From assembly GCA_034003245.1 (NCBI GenBank), contig JAVEYY010000017.1:19346-83345 (forward strand): DNA of 64,000 nucleotides. Reading direction: 5' to 3'. The DNA comes from Perlabentimonas sp034003245 (GTDB lineage: Bacteria > Bacteroidota > Bacteroidia > Bacteroidales > Tenuifilaceae). Shown in pieces: positions 52,079 to 61,419 of the stretch. Numbering within the stretch: position 1 is the stretch's first letter; each line of letters begins with the position of its first letter. Both the position numbers and the translations under genes were made by a program. The notes beneath the pieces are model-generated. The model ran no database searches and was not told the origin of the DNA. It saw only the letters and a list, made by a program, of their open reading frames with translations.

Positions 52079-54346
52079 ATGGCAAAAAAGAAAAAAGCCA
52101 AAAAAGGCGAAGGTTTCAACAAGAAAATGTTGATGAAATCTATTATGGGTATCTTCTCGTCCGATCCTTCACAAAGCTTAAACTACAAACAAATTGCGCA
52201 GCAACTCGAGGCCAAGGATGCTACATCAAAGCGGCTTATCAGCGAGGTACTATACGAGTTGGCCGAGCTGGGCGCCCTACGCGAGGTTTACCGCGGAAAG
52301 TTTATGGTAAAGCAGCTCTCGGCTGCGCTGGAGGGTGTGGTTGAAATGGAGAACGATGGCAACGCCTACGTAATTACCGACGATAACCAGGAAGTTTTTG
52401 TGCCCGAATATAACCTAAATCACGCCCTACATGGCGACCGAGTTAAGGTGGCCATTACACCAAAACGTCGTCGCAAGCGCATGGAAGCCGAAGTGGTAGA
52501 GGTGGTGGAACGAGCCAAGCGCACCTTTGTGGGAAAGATTGAGGTGGAGAAGAACTACGCCTTTGTTATCCCCGACAACAAGCTGATGCCCTACGACATT
52601 TTTATTCCAAAGGAATCGCTTAACAAGGCAAAAACTGGTCAAAAAGTTATTGCCCGTATTATCGACTGGCCTCAACAATCGAAAAACCCCTTGGGCGAGG
52701 TAGTTGAAGTTATTGGTAATCCAGGTGTTCACGAGGTGGAGATGCACTCCATCCTTGCCGAGTTTGAGCTGCCCTATCGATTCCCCGAGGAGTTGAACGC
52801 GTTAGCCCTACAAATTCCCGATAAGATTAGCCGTCAGGACTACGCCGAACGTCGCGACTTCCGAAAAATCCCCACTTTCACCATCGACCCCGCCGATGCC
52901 AAGGATTTCGACGACGCCCTCTCGCTGCGTAAAATTGACGAAAACCTCTTCGAGGTTGGTGTTCACATTGCCGATGTTACGCACTACGTGCGGCCTGGCT
53001 CGCCCATTGACAACGAGGCCATTGAGCGTGCCACGTCGGTTTACCTGGTCGATCGTTGTGTACCCATGCTCCCCGAGCGGCTATCAAACTTCATCTGCTC
53101 GCTGCGTCCCGATGAGGAGAAGCTTTGCTTCTCGGCCGTTTTCGAGATGGATACCGATGGAAAGGTACACAAGGAGTGGTTTGGACGAACCGTAATCCTC
53201 TCGCAACGCCGATTTGCCTACGAAGAGGCGCAGCAGGTTATTGAAACGGGCGAGGGCGATATGCGAGACGAAATCCTTACCCTACACTCCATTGCCCAAA
53301 AGTTACGCAGCAGTCGACTAAAGGCCGGAGCCGTTGATTTCGATAGAGCCGAAGTAAAATTCCAACTCGATGAAAACGGGAAACCCCTGGGCGTTTTCTT
53401 TAAAATCCAGAAGGAAGCAAACCAGCTAATCGAGGAGTTTATGCTACTTGCCAACCGTAAGGTGGCCGAGTTTGTGGGTAAAGCAAGGGAGAATTATAAG
53501 ACAAAACCTTTTGTTTATCGAATACATGATAAGCCAAACCCCGAGAAGTTCGACAGCTTCCGCTCATTTGTCACCCGCTTTGGATATAGTGTAGAGGGTG
53601 GAACCGATAAGCAGATCAGCAAATCGCTTAACAAGCTGCTAAAAGAGGTGAAAGGGAAAAAGGAGCAGAACCTAATCGAAACTCTTGCCCTTAGGGCAAT
53701 GGCAAAAGCACGATACTCGGCCAACAATATTGGACACTACGGATTGGGATTCCCCCACTACACGCACTTCACCTCGCCCATCCGCCGTTACCCCGACATG
53801 ATGGTGCATCGACTGCTGGCCCACTACCTCGATGGGGGAAACCCCAAAAACGAGGAGGAGCTGGAGCGCCTCTGCAAGCACTCCACCAACATGGAGATTA
53901 AGGCCACCGATGCCGAAAGGGCATCGATAAAGTACAAGCAGGTTGAGTTTATGTCCGATAAGATTGGGCAGCAATTCCTGGGCGTAATTACTGGCGTTAC
54001 CAACTTTGGATTCTTCGTTGAGCTTACAGAAACCAAGTGCGAAGGGCTTGTTCCCATCCGCGAGCTACACGACGATTTTTACGAATTCGACGAGGAGAGC
54101 TACTGCCTTACTGGTCGCCAAACCGATAGGAAATTCCAGCTGGGCGACGAGCTAATGGTTGAGGTGTGGCGGGCAAATCTTCCCAAAAAGCAGCTCGATT
54201 TCAAGCTAATCGACAGCGAGGAAACCGAGATTAATGGCTCGTTTTCATCGGCAAAACGATCGGGCAGGCCAAATTCTGGCTCCTCAAGAAGAAAATCGAA
54301 CCCCGACAGAACACGCAAAAGTAAAGGCGTTTCGCGTAAACGTTAA
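52079..54346 (+). CDS. rnr: ribonuclease R
   Basis: A 755-residue 3'-5' exoribonuclease. A Lys-rich start (MAKKKKAKKGEGF) and a winged-helix-like region (about 15-75) precede cold-shock OB domains (about 80-230), the RNB catalytic core (about 255-580) with FTIDPADAKDFDDALSL supplying the Mg2+-binding aspartates, and HYTHFTSPIRRYPDMMVHRLL, then an S1 domain (about 635-715: FLGVITGVTNFGFFVELTETKCEGLVPI) and a basic tail rich in Arg and Ser. RNase R degrades structured RNA and takes part in rRNA and mRNA quality control. It starts a plus-strand series of four genes. Confidence 0.96.
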   Translation: MAKKKKAKKGEGFNKKMLMKSIMGIFSSDPSQSLNYKQIAQQLEAKDATSKRLISEVLYELAELGALREVYRGKFMVKQLSAALEGVVEMENDGNAYVITDDNQEVFVPEYNLNHALHGDRVKVAITPKRRRKRMEAEVVEVVERAKRTFVGKIEVEKNYAFVIPDNKLMPYDIFIPKESLNKAKTGQKVIARIIDWPQQSKNPLGEVVEVIGNPGVHEVEMHSILAEFELPYRFPEELNALALQIPDKISRQDYAERRDFRKIPTFTIDPADAKDFDDALSLRKIDENLFEVGVHIADVTHYVRPGSPIDNEAIERATSVYLVDRCVPMLPERLSNFICSLRPDEEKLCFSAVFEMDTDGKVHKEWFGRTVILSQRRFAYEEAQQVIETGEGDMRDEILTLHSIAQKLRSSRLKAGAVDFDRAEVKFQLDENGKPLGVFFKIQKEANQLIEEFMLLANRKVAEFVGKARENYKTKPFVYRIHDKPNPEKFDSFRSFVTRFGYSVEGGTDKQISKSLNKLLKEVKGKKEQNLIETLALRAMAKARYSANNIGHYGLGFPHYTHFTSPIRRYPDMMVHRLLAHYLDGGNPKNEEELERLCKHSTNMEIKATDAERASIKYKQVEFMSDKIGQQFLGVITGVTNFGFFVELTETKCEGLVPIRELHDDFYEFDEESYCLTGRQTDRKFQLGDELMVEVWRANLPKKQLDFKLIDSEETEINGSFSSAKRSGRPNSGSSRRKSNPDRTRKSKGVSRKR

Positions 54347-54373
54347 ATCAGTAATCAGAAAAATAATAATATC

Positions 54374-54952
54374 ATGCGAAAAATTTCTGTAATTCTTTCT
54401 CTTTCCATCTTAATGATCTCCTGCGGAACATCAACCCAGAAGCAAAACGACAAGCAGCAAAGCTACTGCTCGGCCGAAACCCACCAAAAGGCATTTCTGA
54501 AAAACCTAGCCTCGCTGTGCGGAAAATCATTCCAAGGACGCGAAACCTTTACCAAGGAGGGTCGCAACAGCTGGGCTCACATGAAATTTGTGATGCACGT
54601 TACAGTTTGCGACGAGGACAAAGTTTACATCCCTTTCCACCTCGATGAGGATCGCTCGCGCACCTGGATGTTCATCATGGAAAAAGAGGGTTTGCGCTTC
54701 CGCCACGATCATCGGCACGAGGATGGTACTCCCGAAGATCAGACGCTATACGGGGGATATGCCGATAGCACAGGAACCGCCTTTAAACAGAGTTTTCCGT
54801 GGGACGAGTACACGCAAAAGACTTTGGCCGATGGCGTTGAACGCAAATGGAATGTGGTGCTAGCCGAGGATTTAAGCACCATGAAGTATCAGCTGGAGTA
54901 TGGCGGCGAGCTGGTATTCGAAGCCGAGTTCGATTTAACCCAACCTATTTAG
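54374..54952 (+). CDS. lipoprotein of unknown function
   Basis: A 192-residue lipoprotein: short signal with lipobox LMISC (Cys17) and then a Gln/Lys-rich tether. The mature domain is rich in charged and aromatic residues: NSWAHMKFVMHVTVCDEDKVYIPFHLDEDRSRTWMF, a His-rich RFRHDHRHEDGTPEDQTLYGG turn, and YQLEYGGELVFEAEFDL at the end, which suggest a lipocalin-like or beta-barrel-like fold. The His/Asp cluster might bind metal; this is a guess. It lies 27 bases after rnr and 76 before the M16 protease. I recognise no named family. Confidence 0.78.
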   Translation: MRKISVILSLSILMISCGTSTQKQNDKQQSYCSAETHQKAFLKNLASLCGKSFQGRETFTKEGRNSWAHMKFVMHVTVCDEDKVYIPFHLDEDRSRTWMFIMEKEGLRFRHDHRHEDGTPEDQTLYGGYADSTGTAFKQSFPWDEYTQKTLADGVERKWNVVLAEDLSTMKYQLEYGGELVFEAEFDLTQPI

Positions 54953-55028
54953 TTGTCTTATAGAACCGCTGTAAAGTAATATCACCCTAATTGCTTGTAG
55001 AATTAACACTAATTACAATAGCCACATC

Positions 55029-57926
55029 ATGAAACCAATTCATCTCCTCAAAACCATTCTGGCTGCAGCAGTTATTGCCTTTGGTTTTAACTCGTTTGCC
55101 CTTGAGTTTAGCACAGGAACCCTAAAGGTTGTTCAGCTTAAACTCGACAATGGATTAACCGTTATCCTCAACGAGGATCATTCAAAACCCGAAGTTTTTG
55201 GCGTGGTTGCCGTGCGGGCAGGTGGAAAAAACGATCCTGCTGATGCAACCGGTCTTGCTCATTACATGGAGCACATGCTCTTTAAAGGCACGCAGAGCCT
55301 TGGAACCATCGATTGGGAAAAGGAAAAACCCCATATCGACCGTATCTTTGAGCTGTACGACGAGCTGGCGACAGCCAAAACCGAAGCCGACCGCAATGCT
55401 ATTCAGATGGAGATTAACAAGGAGTCGCACAAGGCATCGGAATTTGCCATTCCTAACGAGCTCAGCAACCTGATAAACGAAATGGGCGGAACCAGCCTTA
55501 ACGCTGGAACGGGTCCCGATTACACCGTTTACTACAACAAGTTCCCATCGAGCCAAATCTACAAGTGGATCGACCTTTACTCTCATCGCTTTATCGACCC
55601 TGTTTTCAGAAGTTTCCAAGCTGAACTGGAGGTGGTTTACGAGGAGAAGAATATGTATAGCGATCAGTTCCAGTCGAAGTTGCTTGAGGATTTCCAGAAG
55701 CTCTTCTTCAAAGCGCATCCCTACGGACAGCAACCGCTTATTGGAACCATCGAACACTTGAAAAATCCTTCGCTTAGGCGAATGCTCGAGTTTTACAACA
55801 AGTACTACATTGCCAATAATATGGTTTTAGTGCTATCGGGCGATTTTGTTACCAGCGAGATAATGGCTGATATTGAAGCTAAATTTGGGAAAATCCCCGC
55901 TGGCGACGCCCCTAAGCCCGTAGTTTTTAACGAAAGACCATTTAATGGGCGCGAGTTTCACGAGGCACGTATCTCGCCAATAAAACTTGGTATTCTGGGT
56001 TTTAGAACAGTTACCAAGCAGCATCCCGATTACATTGCCCTTGAAGTGGCCATGGGAATTCTCAACAATAGGAATCAGACCGGATTGTTCGATCGCCTTT
56101 CGGTTGATGGGAAAATATTAGCCGCTCAAGCCCTTTCGCTACCCTACAACGATCACGGAGCCGCCATAATCCTGATGATCCCAAAGGTTGTTGGACAAAA
56201 ACTACCCGCTGCCGAAACAATGGTTTTGAATGAAATTTCGCGCTTGGCCAAAGGCGATTTCGACGATTGGATGGTTGATGCCGTGAAGAGTAGCATCTAT
56301 ATAGAGTTCCAAAAATCATTGGAAAACCTCGAGAATCGTGCAACTTTCCTTGCAGGAGCATTTACCTCTGGAGAATCCATTGAGGATGCTTTAGCCTACC
56401 CGCAAAAGGTTATGTCTATTAGCAAGGATGATATTATTCGCGTGGCAAAAACTTACTTTGGCCCCAACTTCCTTGCATTCCATTCCAAGATGGGTTTCCC
56501 AAAAAAGGAGAAAATGGAAAAGCCCGGCTTTAAGCCCCTACTGGCCAACACTAACGCAAAATCGAAGTACACCAAGCATTTCGAAACACTCCCCACACGC
56601 GAAACAGTTTTCACTCCTATCGATTTTGATAAGGATATCACTCGTCGCCCTATCGCCAGCGGCGTTGAGCTGCTGCAGGTTCACAATCCTTTAAACGATA
56701 TCTTCACACTAAATATCGAGTATAATGTGGGCAACCAGCATATCACGTTACTCGATCAGGCAATTGGATTAATGTCCTATGCAGGGACCGAAAAACGCGG
56801 TGTTGCCGAGCTAAAAAATGAATTTGCCAAGATTGGCTGCTCCTACTCCATCTGGAGTAACGATAGCTACACCACCATCCGTGTCGAAGGGCTTGAGGAG
56901 AACTTGCCCAAGGCTGTGGAACTTATCAACGAGCTGATAACAAAACCAAAGCTGGAGCAGGATAAGATTAAGGTGCTAATTGATGGTGCCAAGGCCGATA
57001 GAAAAATGGAGCGCTCCGAGCCCGATGCCGTGGCGCAAGCACTTTTCGATTACATTCGCTTTGCCGACAAGTCTTCGAGCCTCGATAGGCCAACCATGAA
57101 CGAGCTCAAAAAGTTAAAAGCCGATAACCTTACCAGTGCGTTTAAGCTGGCTACACAGCATACTGCTCAAATTCACTACGTGGGAAATCTCGATACGGAT
57201 ATGGTACAAACCCTTTTCAAATCGGGTTTAGAGTTTGCTGAAAAGCCCATTTCGGTTAGCACTCCAGTGGTTGTTCCCTCACGAATATTCAGTGAAAACA
57301 CCATATTCTTTGTGAATAAAAAGAAGGCTCGTCAAAGCAAAATTTTCTTCTTTGCCAACGGCGCCGATTTCAAACCCGAAGACGCTCCATACATCGAAGC
57401 ATTTAACGAGTATTTTGGTGGCGGTTTCTCCGGTTTGGTGCTACAGGAAATCCGCGAGTACCGCTCGCTTGCTTACGGTGCAGGTGGCACCTTCCGTTTA
57501 CCACCGGTAAAGGGCAAACCCGTCGATTTTATTGGCTCACTATCAACCCAGGCCGATAAATCGATAATAGCGCTAACCACATACGACAGCCTTATCCGCA
57601 CCATGCCGCAAAAACCCGAGCGGATTGATATGATTCGCAACTACCTTACCCTCTCGGCCGAGACCAAACGACCTGGCTTCAGAAACACTACACAGTTGGT
57701 AGAGTACTGGAAACGCTTGGGTTATTCAAGCGATCCGGCGGTTATTAAGCAGCCCGTTTACCAGTCGCTAACCTGGAACGATGTTATGAATCACTATCGC
57801 ATTAACCTTTCCGAAAAGCCAGTGGCAATAGCCATTGTGGGCGATAAGAAAATGATCGATTTTGAGGCGCTCAAAAAGTTTGGGCGAATTGTGGAGGTAA
57901 AGGAGAAAAACCTGTTCTCGAAATAA
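55029..57926 (+). CDS. M16 family zinc metalloprotease (insulinase/pitrilysin type)
   Basis: A 965-residue exported protease: signal peptide (about 1-24, ending NSFA), first M16 domain with the inverted zinc motif HYMEHMLFKG (His78, Glu81, His82) and the distant Glu in VVYEEKNMYSDQ, followed by the PLIGTIEHLKN and inactive second domain, then two further M16 C-terminal domains with LSGDFVTSEI and the substrate-binding EYRSLAYGAGG loop. The four-domain length is typical of periplasmic members. They degrade short peptides and are thought to serve peptide turnover. It is cotranscribed with the lipoprotein before it and with cysH 19 bases after. Confidence 0.92.
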   Translation: MKPIHLLKTILAAAVIAFGFNSFALEFSTGTLKVVQLKLDNGLTVILNEDHSKPEVFGVVAVRAGGKNDPADATGLAHYMEHMLFKGTQSLGTIDWEKEKPHIDRIFELYDELATAKTEADRNAIQMEINKESHKASEFAIPNELSNLINEMGGTSLNAGTGPDYTVYYNKFPSSQIYKWIDLYSHRFIDPVFRSFQAELEVVYEEKNMYSDQFQSKLLEDFQKLFFKAHPYGQQPLIGTIEHLKNPSLRRMLEFYNKYYIANNMVLVLSGDFVTSEIMADIEAKFGKIPAGDAPKPVVFNERPFNGREFHEARISPIKLGILGFRTVTKQHPDYIALEVAMGILNNRNQTGLFDRLSVDGKILAAQALSLPYNDHGAAIILMIPKVVGQKLPAAETMVLNEISRLAKGDFDDWMVDAVKSSIYIEFQKSLENLENRATFLAGAFTSGESIEDALAYPQKVMSISKDDIIRVAKTYFGPNFLAFHSKMGFPKKEKMEKPGFKPLLANTNAKSKYTKHFETLPTRETVFTPIDFDKDITRRPIASGVELLQVHNPLNDIFTLNIEYNVGNQHITLLDQAIGLMSYAGTEKRGVAELKNEFAKIGCSYSIWSNDSYTTIRVEGLEENLPKAVELINELITKPKLEQDKIKVLIDGAKADRKMERSEPDAVAQALFDYIRFADKSSSLDRPTMNELKKLKADNLTSAFKLATQHTAQIHYVGNLDTDMVQTLFKSGLEFAEKPISVSTPVVVPSRIFSENTIFFVNKKKARQSKIFFFANGADFKPEDAPYIEAFNEYFGGGFSGLVLQEIREYRSLAYGAGGTFRLPPVKGKPVDFIGSLSTQADKSIIALTTYDSLIRTMPQKPERIDMIRNYLTLSAETKRPGFRNTTQLVEYWKRLGYSSDPAVIKQPVYQSLTWNDVMNHYRINLSEKPVAIAIVGDKKMIDFEALKKFGRIVEVKEKNLFSK

Positions 57927-57945
57927 TACACTAATCGCATTTAAG

Positions 57946-58656
57946 ATGTTAGGAAAAGATCTTGCCGAAAAGCTTAACGCTGAGCTGGAGAGTAAATCAC
58001 CACAGGAAGTTCTTACTTTTTGCACAAATCATTTTGGCCAATCCATAGCACTATCCTCGAGCCTTGGGCTCGAGGATCAGGTGCTTACCGACATGCTGGT
58101 GAAAATCAGCCCCAAAACAACCATCTTCACGCTCGACACGGGAAGACTTTTCCCGGAAACCTATGACCTTATTGACCGAACCTGCAGCAAGTACAAGATC
58201 AATATAAAAATCTACTTCCCAAATAAGGAGGATGTTGAGGAGATGGTAAACCAGAAGGGAATCAACCTGTTTTACCACAGTGTAGAGAACCGCAAGGAGT
58301 GCTGCCGAATTCGCAAGATTGTGCCCCTTAAGCGGGCTTTTACTGGGTTAGATGCATGGATTTGTGGACTTAGACGCGAGCAATCGGTAACCCGAAACAA
58401 TATGCATATGGTGGAGTGGGATAACGATAATGGTCTTGTAAAGGTTAATCCCCTAATTAATTGGAGCGAGAAGGATGTTTGGGAATACGTAAACCAGCAT
58501 AATGTTCCCGTAAATCCGCTACACAAAAAGGGATTCCCCAGCATCGGTTGCCAGCCCTGCACCCGCGCCATTGAGTCCGGTGAAGATATTCGCGCCGGCC
58601 GCTGGTGGTGGGAAAACCCCGACACGAAGGAGTGCGGACTCCATAAAAGGAAATAG
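57946..58656 (+). CDS. cysH: phosphoadenylyl-/adenylyl-sulfate reductase
   Basis: A 236-residue cytoplasmic enzyme reducing activated sulfate to sulfite. SSLGLEDQVLTDML and TLDTGRLFPETY form the PP-loop-type nucleotide site. CCRIRKIVPLKRAF and CQPCTRAIESGEDIRAGRWWWE carry the CC...CxxC cysteines for a [4Fe-4S] cluster, which points to an APS (not strictly PAPS) reductase. The C-terminal ECGLH holds the catalytic Cys. No other sulfate-assimilation gene lies nearby, so ATP sulfurylase and sulfite reductase must be elsewhere. It follows the M16 protease gene by 19 bases. Confidence 0.93.
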   Translation: MLGKDLAEKLNAELESKSPQEVLTFCTNHFGQSIALSSSLGLEDQVLTDMLVKISPKTTIFTLDTGRLFPETYDLIDRTCSKYKINIKIYFPNKEDVEEMVNQKGINLFYHSVENRKECCRIRKIVPLKRAFTGLDAWICGLRREQSVTRNNMHMVEWDNDNGLVKVNPLINWSEKDVWEYVNQHNVPVNPLHKKGFPSIGCQPCTRAIESGEDIRAGRWWWENPDTKECGLHKRK

Positions 58657-58720
58657 TAACTTTAAACTTTACAAACTCTAACCTTCCAACTTCTCACCTC
58701 TCTCTAGTTCACAGGAGTAT

Positions 58721-59782
58721 CTATAGAGTGCTCTTCTTGTGCTTGCTCTTCTTAATGGTGAAAACAAACGAGGTTCCCTCGTTCTTGCTGCTGCGCACGT
58801 TTATGGTTTGGTTGTGGGCCTCAATAATATGTTTCACAATGGCTAGGCCAAGCCCTGTTCCGCCTTGATCGCGCGAGCGGCTCTTATCGACCCGGTAAAA
58901 TCTCTCAAATATGCGGGGAATGTCCTCCTTGGGAATGCCAATGCCGTTGTCGTTTACCTCTACCAGAATATTCTCGTTCATATCCATAAAGGAGACAACA
59001 GTGCGACCGCCCTCCTTTCCATAGTTTATGGAATTAGCTACAAGATTGGCTAACGCCTGAAAGATTCTCTTCTTATCGGCCACAACCCATAGGGGTTCGC
59101 TGTACTCCTGATCGAAACCCAGCTTGATCCCTCGCTTTCGGGCACGAATTTCCTGCGAGTCGAACACCTCCTGCACCAGCTGTACCAGGTTAAACCGATC
59201 GGTATCGAGCGCCAGCACCTTCGACTCCAGCTTCGATATCGACTCCAAATCCTCAACAATAGATATCAGCCGGTTAATACTCTTCTCGGTGCGCTCAAGG
59301 TATTTCCGATTAATTGTCGGATCCTCCAGCGCACCATCGAGCAGGGTGAGGATGTAGCCCTGAATGTTAAAGATGGGCGTTTTTAGCTCGTGCGACACGT
59401 TGCCCAGAAACTCTTTTCGGTAATCCTCCAGCTCTTTGAGCCGGTCAATCTCCCGGCTCTTATTGTCGGCCCATACCACAACCTCGTTGTTTACCTCTCC
59501 AATCAAATCCTTGCCGGCCAGATTTTTTTTCAGTTCTTCATCCGAAACCATCAGGTTCTGAATGGTTTTGTATACCGGATGAATCTTCTCGAAAATAAAT
59601 AGATTTAGTAGGTTTTGAACCACCAGGTACATCCCCAAGAAGATTGCCAGTGCAAATCCTGCTATATGCCAGCCGCTGGCGTTGAAGCCAATTCGATAAA
59701 GGATAACCCCAGCAATAATAAATGCTCCTGCTGCTATTAGCGAGATAACTACTGCCAGGGTTTTGGATGATGTAATTTTCAT
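58721..59782 (-). CDS. membrane sensor histidine kinase without large sensor domain
   Basis: A 353-residue inner-membrane kinase. Two TM helices (about 9-31 and 38-60) with almost no periplasmic loop, then a short linker, the dimerisation and phospho-acceptor block FLGNVSHELKTPIFNIQGY (His131), and a HATPase domain with ANSINYGKEGG (N box), DNGIGIPKEDIPRIFERFYR and GGTGLGLAIVKHI. The layout is PhoR-like but without PAS. The stimulus must be sensed within or near the membrane. No response regulator is adjacent, so the partner is unknown. It follows riboflavin synthase by 19 bases and shares its promoter. Confidence 0.9.
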   Translation of the reverse strand: MKITSSKTLAVVISLIAAGAFIIAGVILYRIGFNASGWHIAGFALAIFLGMYLVVQNLLNLFIFEKIHPVYKTIQNLMVSDEELKKNLAGKDLIGEVNNEVVVWADNKSREIDRLKELEDYRKEFLGNVSHELKTPIFNIQGYILTLLDGALEDPTINRKYLERTEKSINRLISIVEDLESISKLESKVLALDTDRFNLVQLVQEVFDSQEIRARKRGIKLGFDQEYSEPLWVVADKKRIFQALANLVANSINYGKEGGRTVVSFMDMNENILVEVNDNGIGIPKEDIPRIFERFYRVDKSRSRDQGGTGLGLAIVKHIIEAHNQTINVRSSKNEGTSFVFTIKKSKHKKSTL

Positions 59783-59801
59783 CTTTGATGATAAGACGGC
59801 C

Positions 59802-60425
59802 TTAACTTTTCAGAAGATTATCGAGCATACCGCCGTCGATATACTGTTTCAGCAACTTGGCAATGTATTTCCCAACCACATCAAACTCGAGGTTAACCAC
59901 AGTTCCCTCATTTATCTGGTGAAAATTGGTAACCTCATAGGTAAATGGTATAATGGCCACCTGGAATGATGAATTTTTAGAGTTCACAACCGTAAGGCTT
60001 ACTCCATTCACCGAAACGGAGCCCTTCTCAACGGTGATATTGCCTTTGGATGAATCGTACTCAAATGTATAATACCAGCTACCATCAGCCTCCTCTACCT
60101 TGGTACATTTGGCGGTTTGATCAACATGGCCCTGCACCATATGGCCATCGAGCAGAGTTTCAAGCTTCATGCTTCGTTCCAGATTTACCTTATCGCCAAC
60201 CTTTAGCAAACCTAGGTTCGATTTCTCAAGGGTTTCCTTTATGGCCGTTACCGTGTAGGTGTCGCCCTCCTGCTTTACAACAGTTAAGCATACCCCGTTG
60301 TGTGAAACGCTTTGATCGATTTTAAGCGCCTTGGCAAAGGAGCACGTTAGGGTGATATGCAGATTCTCTTTCTCCTTGGTAAGGTTTACCACTTTTGCAG
60401 CTTCTTCTACAATTCCTGAAAACAT
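59802..60425 (-). CDS. ribE: riboflavin synthase, alpha subunit
   Basis: A 207-residue cytoplasmic enzyme that dismutates two 6,7-dimethyl-8-ribityllumazines to riboflavin. Two lumazine-binding repeats are visible: MFSGIVEEAAKVVNL with SVSHNGVCLTVV, and the second with HMVQGHVDQTAKC and SVNGVSLTVVNS. The length is typical. A -7 box at 60456-60463 precedes it. The histidine kinase downstream is probably on the same mRNA. Confidence 0.96.
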   Translation of the reverse strand: MFSGIVEEAAKVVNLTKEKENLHITLTCSFAKALKIDQSVSHNGVCLTVVKQEGDTYTVTAIKETLEKSNLGLLKVGDKVNLERSMKLETLLDGHMVQGHVDQTAKCTKVEEADGSWYYTFEYDSSKGNITVEKGSVSVNGVSLTVVNSKNSSFQVAIIPFTYEVTNFHQINEGTVVNLEFDVVGKYIAKLLKQYIDGGMLDNLLKS

Positions 60426-60455
60426 AGCACTGGTTTTAGTTGTTTAACAATCATT

Positions 60456-60463
60456 CAAAGGTA
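60456..60463 (-). promoter_or_regulatory. TAnnTTTG -7 box for ribE-histidine kinase
   Basis: The minus strand reads TACCTTTG, an exact TAnnTTTG match ending 30 bases before the ribE start. I see no FMN-riboswitch fold in the short leader. Confidence 0.5.
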
Positions 60464-60609
60464 CAAAAAAGGATTAAATCGAATGATTAGTGCATGCCGT
60501 TTGGCCAATTATTAAGCATTCCTTAACATTAATTCGGGTTGAAATACCTTGGAGTTGCTCAATTTGTTTTAACTTTATCGCTCTAAAATAAACGCTAACA
60601 ACTACAACC

Positions 60610-61419
60610 ATGCTAATTAACCATATAGTTTGGGATATTAATCCTGAGATTTTTTCGCTGGGCCCGCTATCTGTTCGCTACTACGGCGTGCTATGGGCGC
60701 TATCATTCCTGTTTGGCTACATGATATTTGAGCGGTTTGTGAAAAGGGAGTCGTTACCCGAAGGTTATCTCGATACGCTAACCATATACATGGCAATTGG
60801 AACAATTGTAGGTGCTCGACTTGGACATTGCCTATTCTATGAACCAGCATACTACCTCGCCAATCCCATTGAAATTTTAAAGATCTGGCGTGGTGGATTG
60901 GCTAGTCACGGTGCTGCCGTTGGAATTATTACTGCACTCTATCTGTTCAGCAAGAAGACGAAGCGCCCAACCCTTTACATTCTCGATCGGGTAGCCATTA
61001 CAGTTGCGCTGGCTGGGGTGCTAATTCGACTGGGAAATCTTATGAATTCGGAGATTTATGGCACTGAAACAACCTTACCCTGGGGATTTATTTTTGTGCG
61101 CGATGGTCAAACCCAGCCCATGCATCCAACACAAATATACGAAGCCCTCTCGTACCTAGCTGGTTTTATAATCCTTTACCTAATATACAACAAGTCAAAT
61201 GCTAAGCCTAAACCCGGTTTGCTATTCGGAATATTCCTAATTGTTACATTCGGAACACGATTCTTGATCGAATTCATTAAGCAACCTCAGGTTGGTTTTG
61301 AGGCTAATATGACCCTGAATATGGGACAGTGGCTTAGTATTCCGCTTGTGATTGCTGGCCTTTACTTTATTTACTATGCCTTTACCAGAAAAGAGATTGT
61401 AAAGGGAAAACTAAAGTGA
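60610..61419 (+). CDS. lgt: prolipoprotein diacylglyceryl transferase
   Basis: A 269-residue inner-membrane enzyme that adds diacylglycerol to the lipobox Cys of prolipoproteins, the first step in lipoprotein maturation. It has about seven TM helices. The diagnostic segment is RLGNLMNSEIYGTET (the R-x-G-N-x2-N-x-E-x2-G signature) with HGAAVGII and the Arg of FGTRFLIEFIK. Its product is needed for the several lipoproteins in this window, including PorW. The 3' end overlaps the convergent epimerase gene by 9 bases. Confidence 0.95.
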   Translation: MLINHIVWDINPEIFSLGPLSVRYYGVLWALSFLFGYMIFERFVKRESLPEGYLDTLTIYMAIGTIVGARLGHCLFYEPAYYLANPIEILKIWRGGLASHGAAVGIITALYLFSKKTKRPTLYILDRVAITVALAGVLIRLGNLMNSEIYGTETTLPWGFIFVRDGQTQPMHPTQIYEALSYLAGFIILYLIYNKSNAKPKPGLLFGIFLIVTFGTRFLIEFIKQPQVGFEANMTLNMGQWLSIPLVIAGLYFIYYAFTRKEIVKGKLK

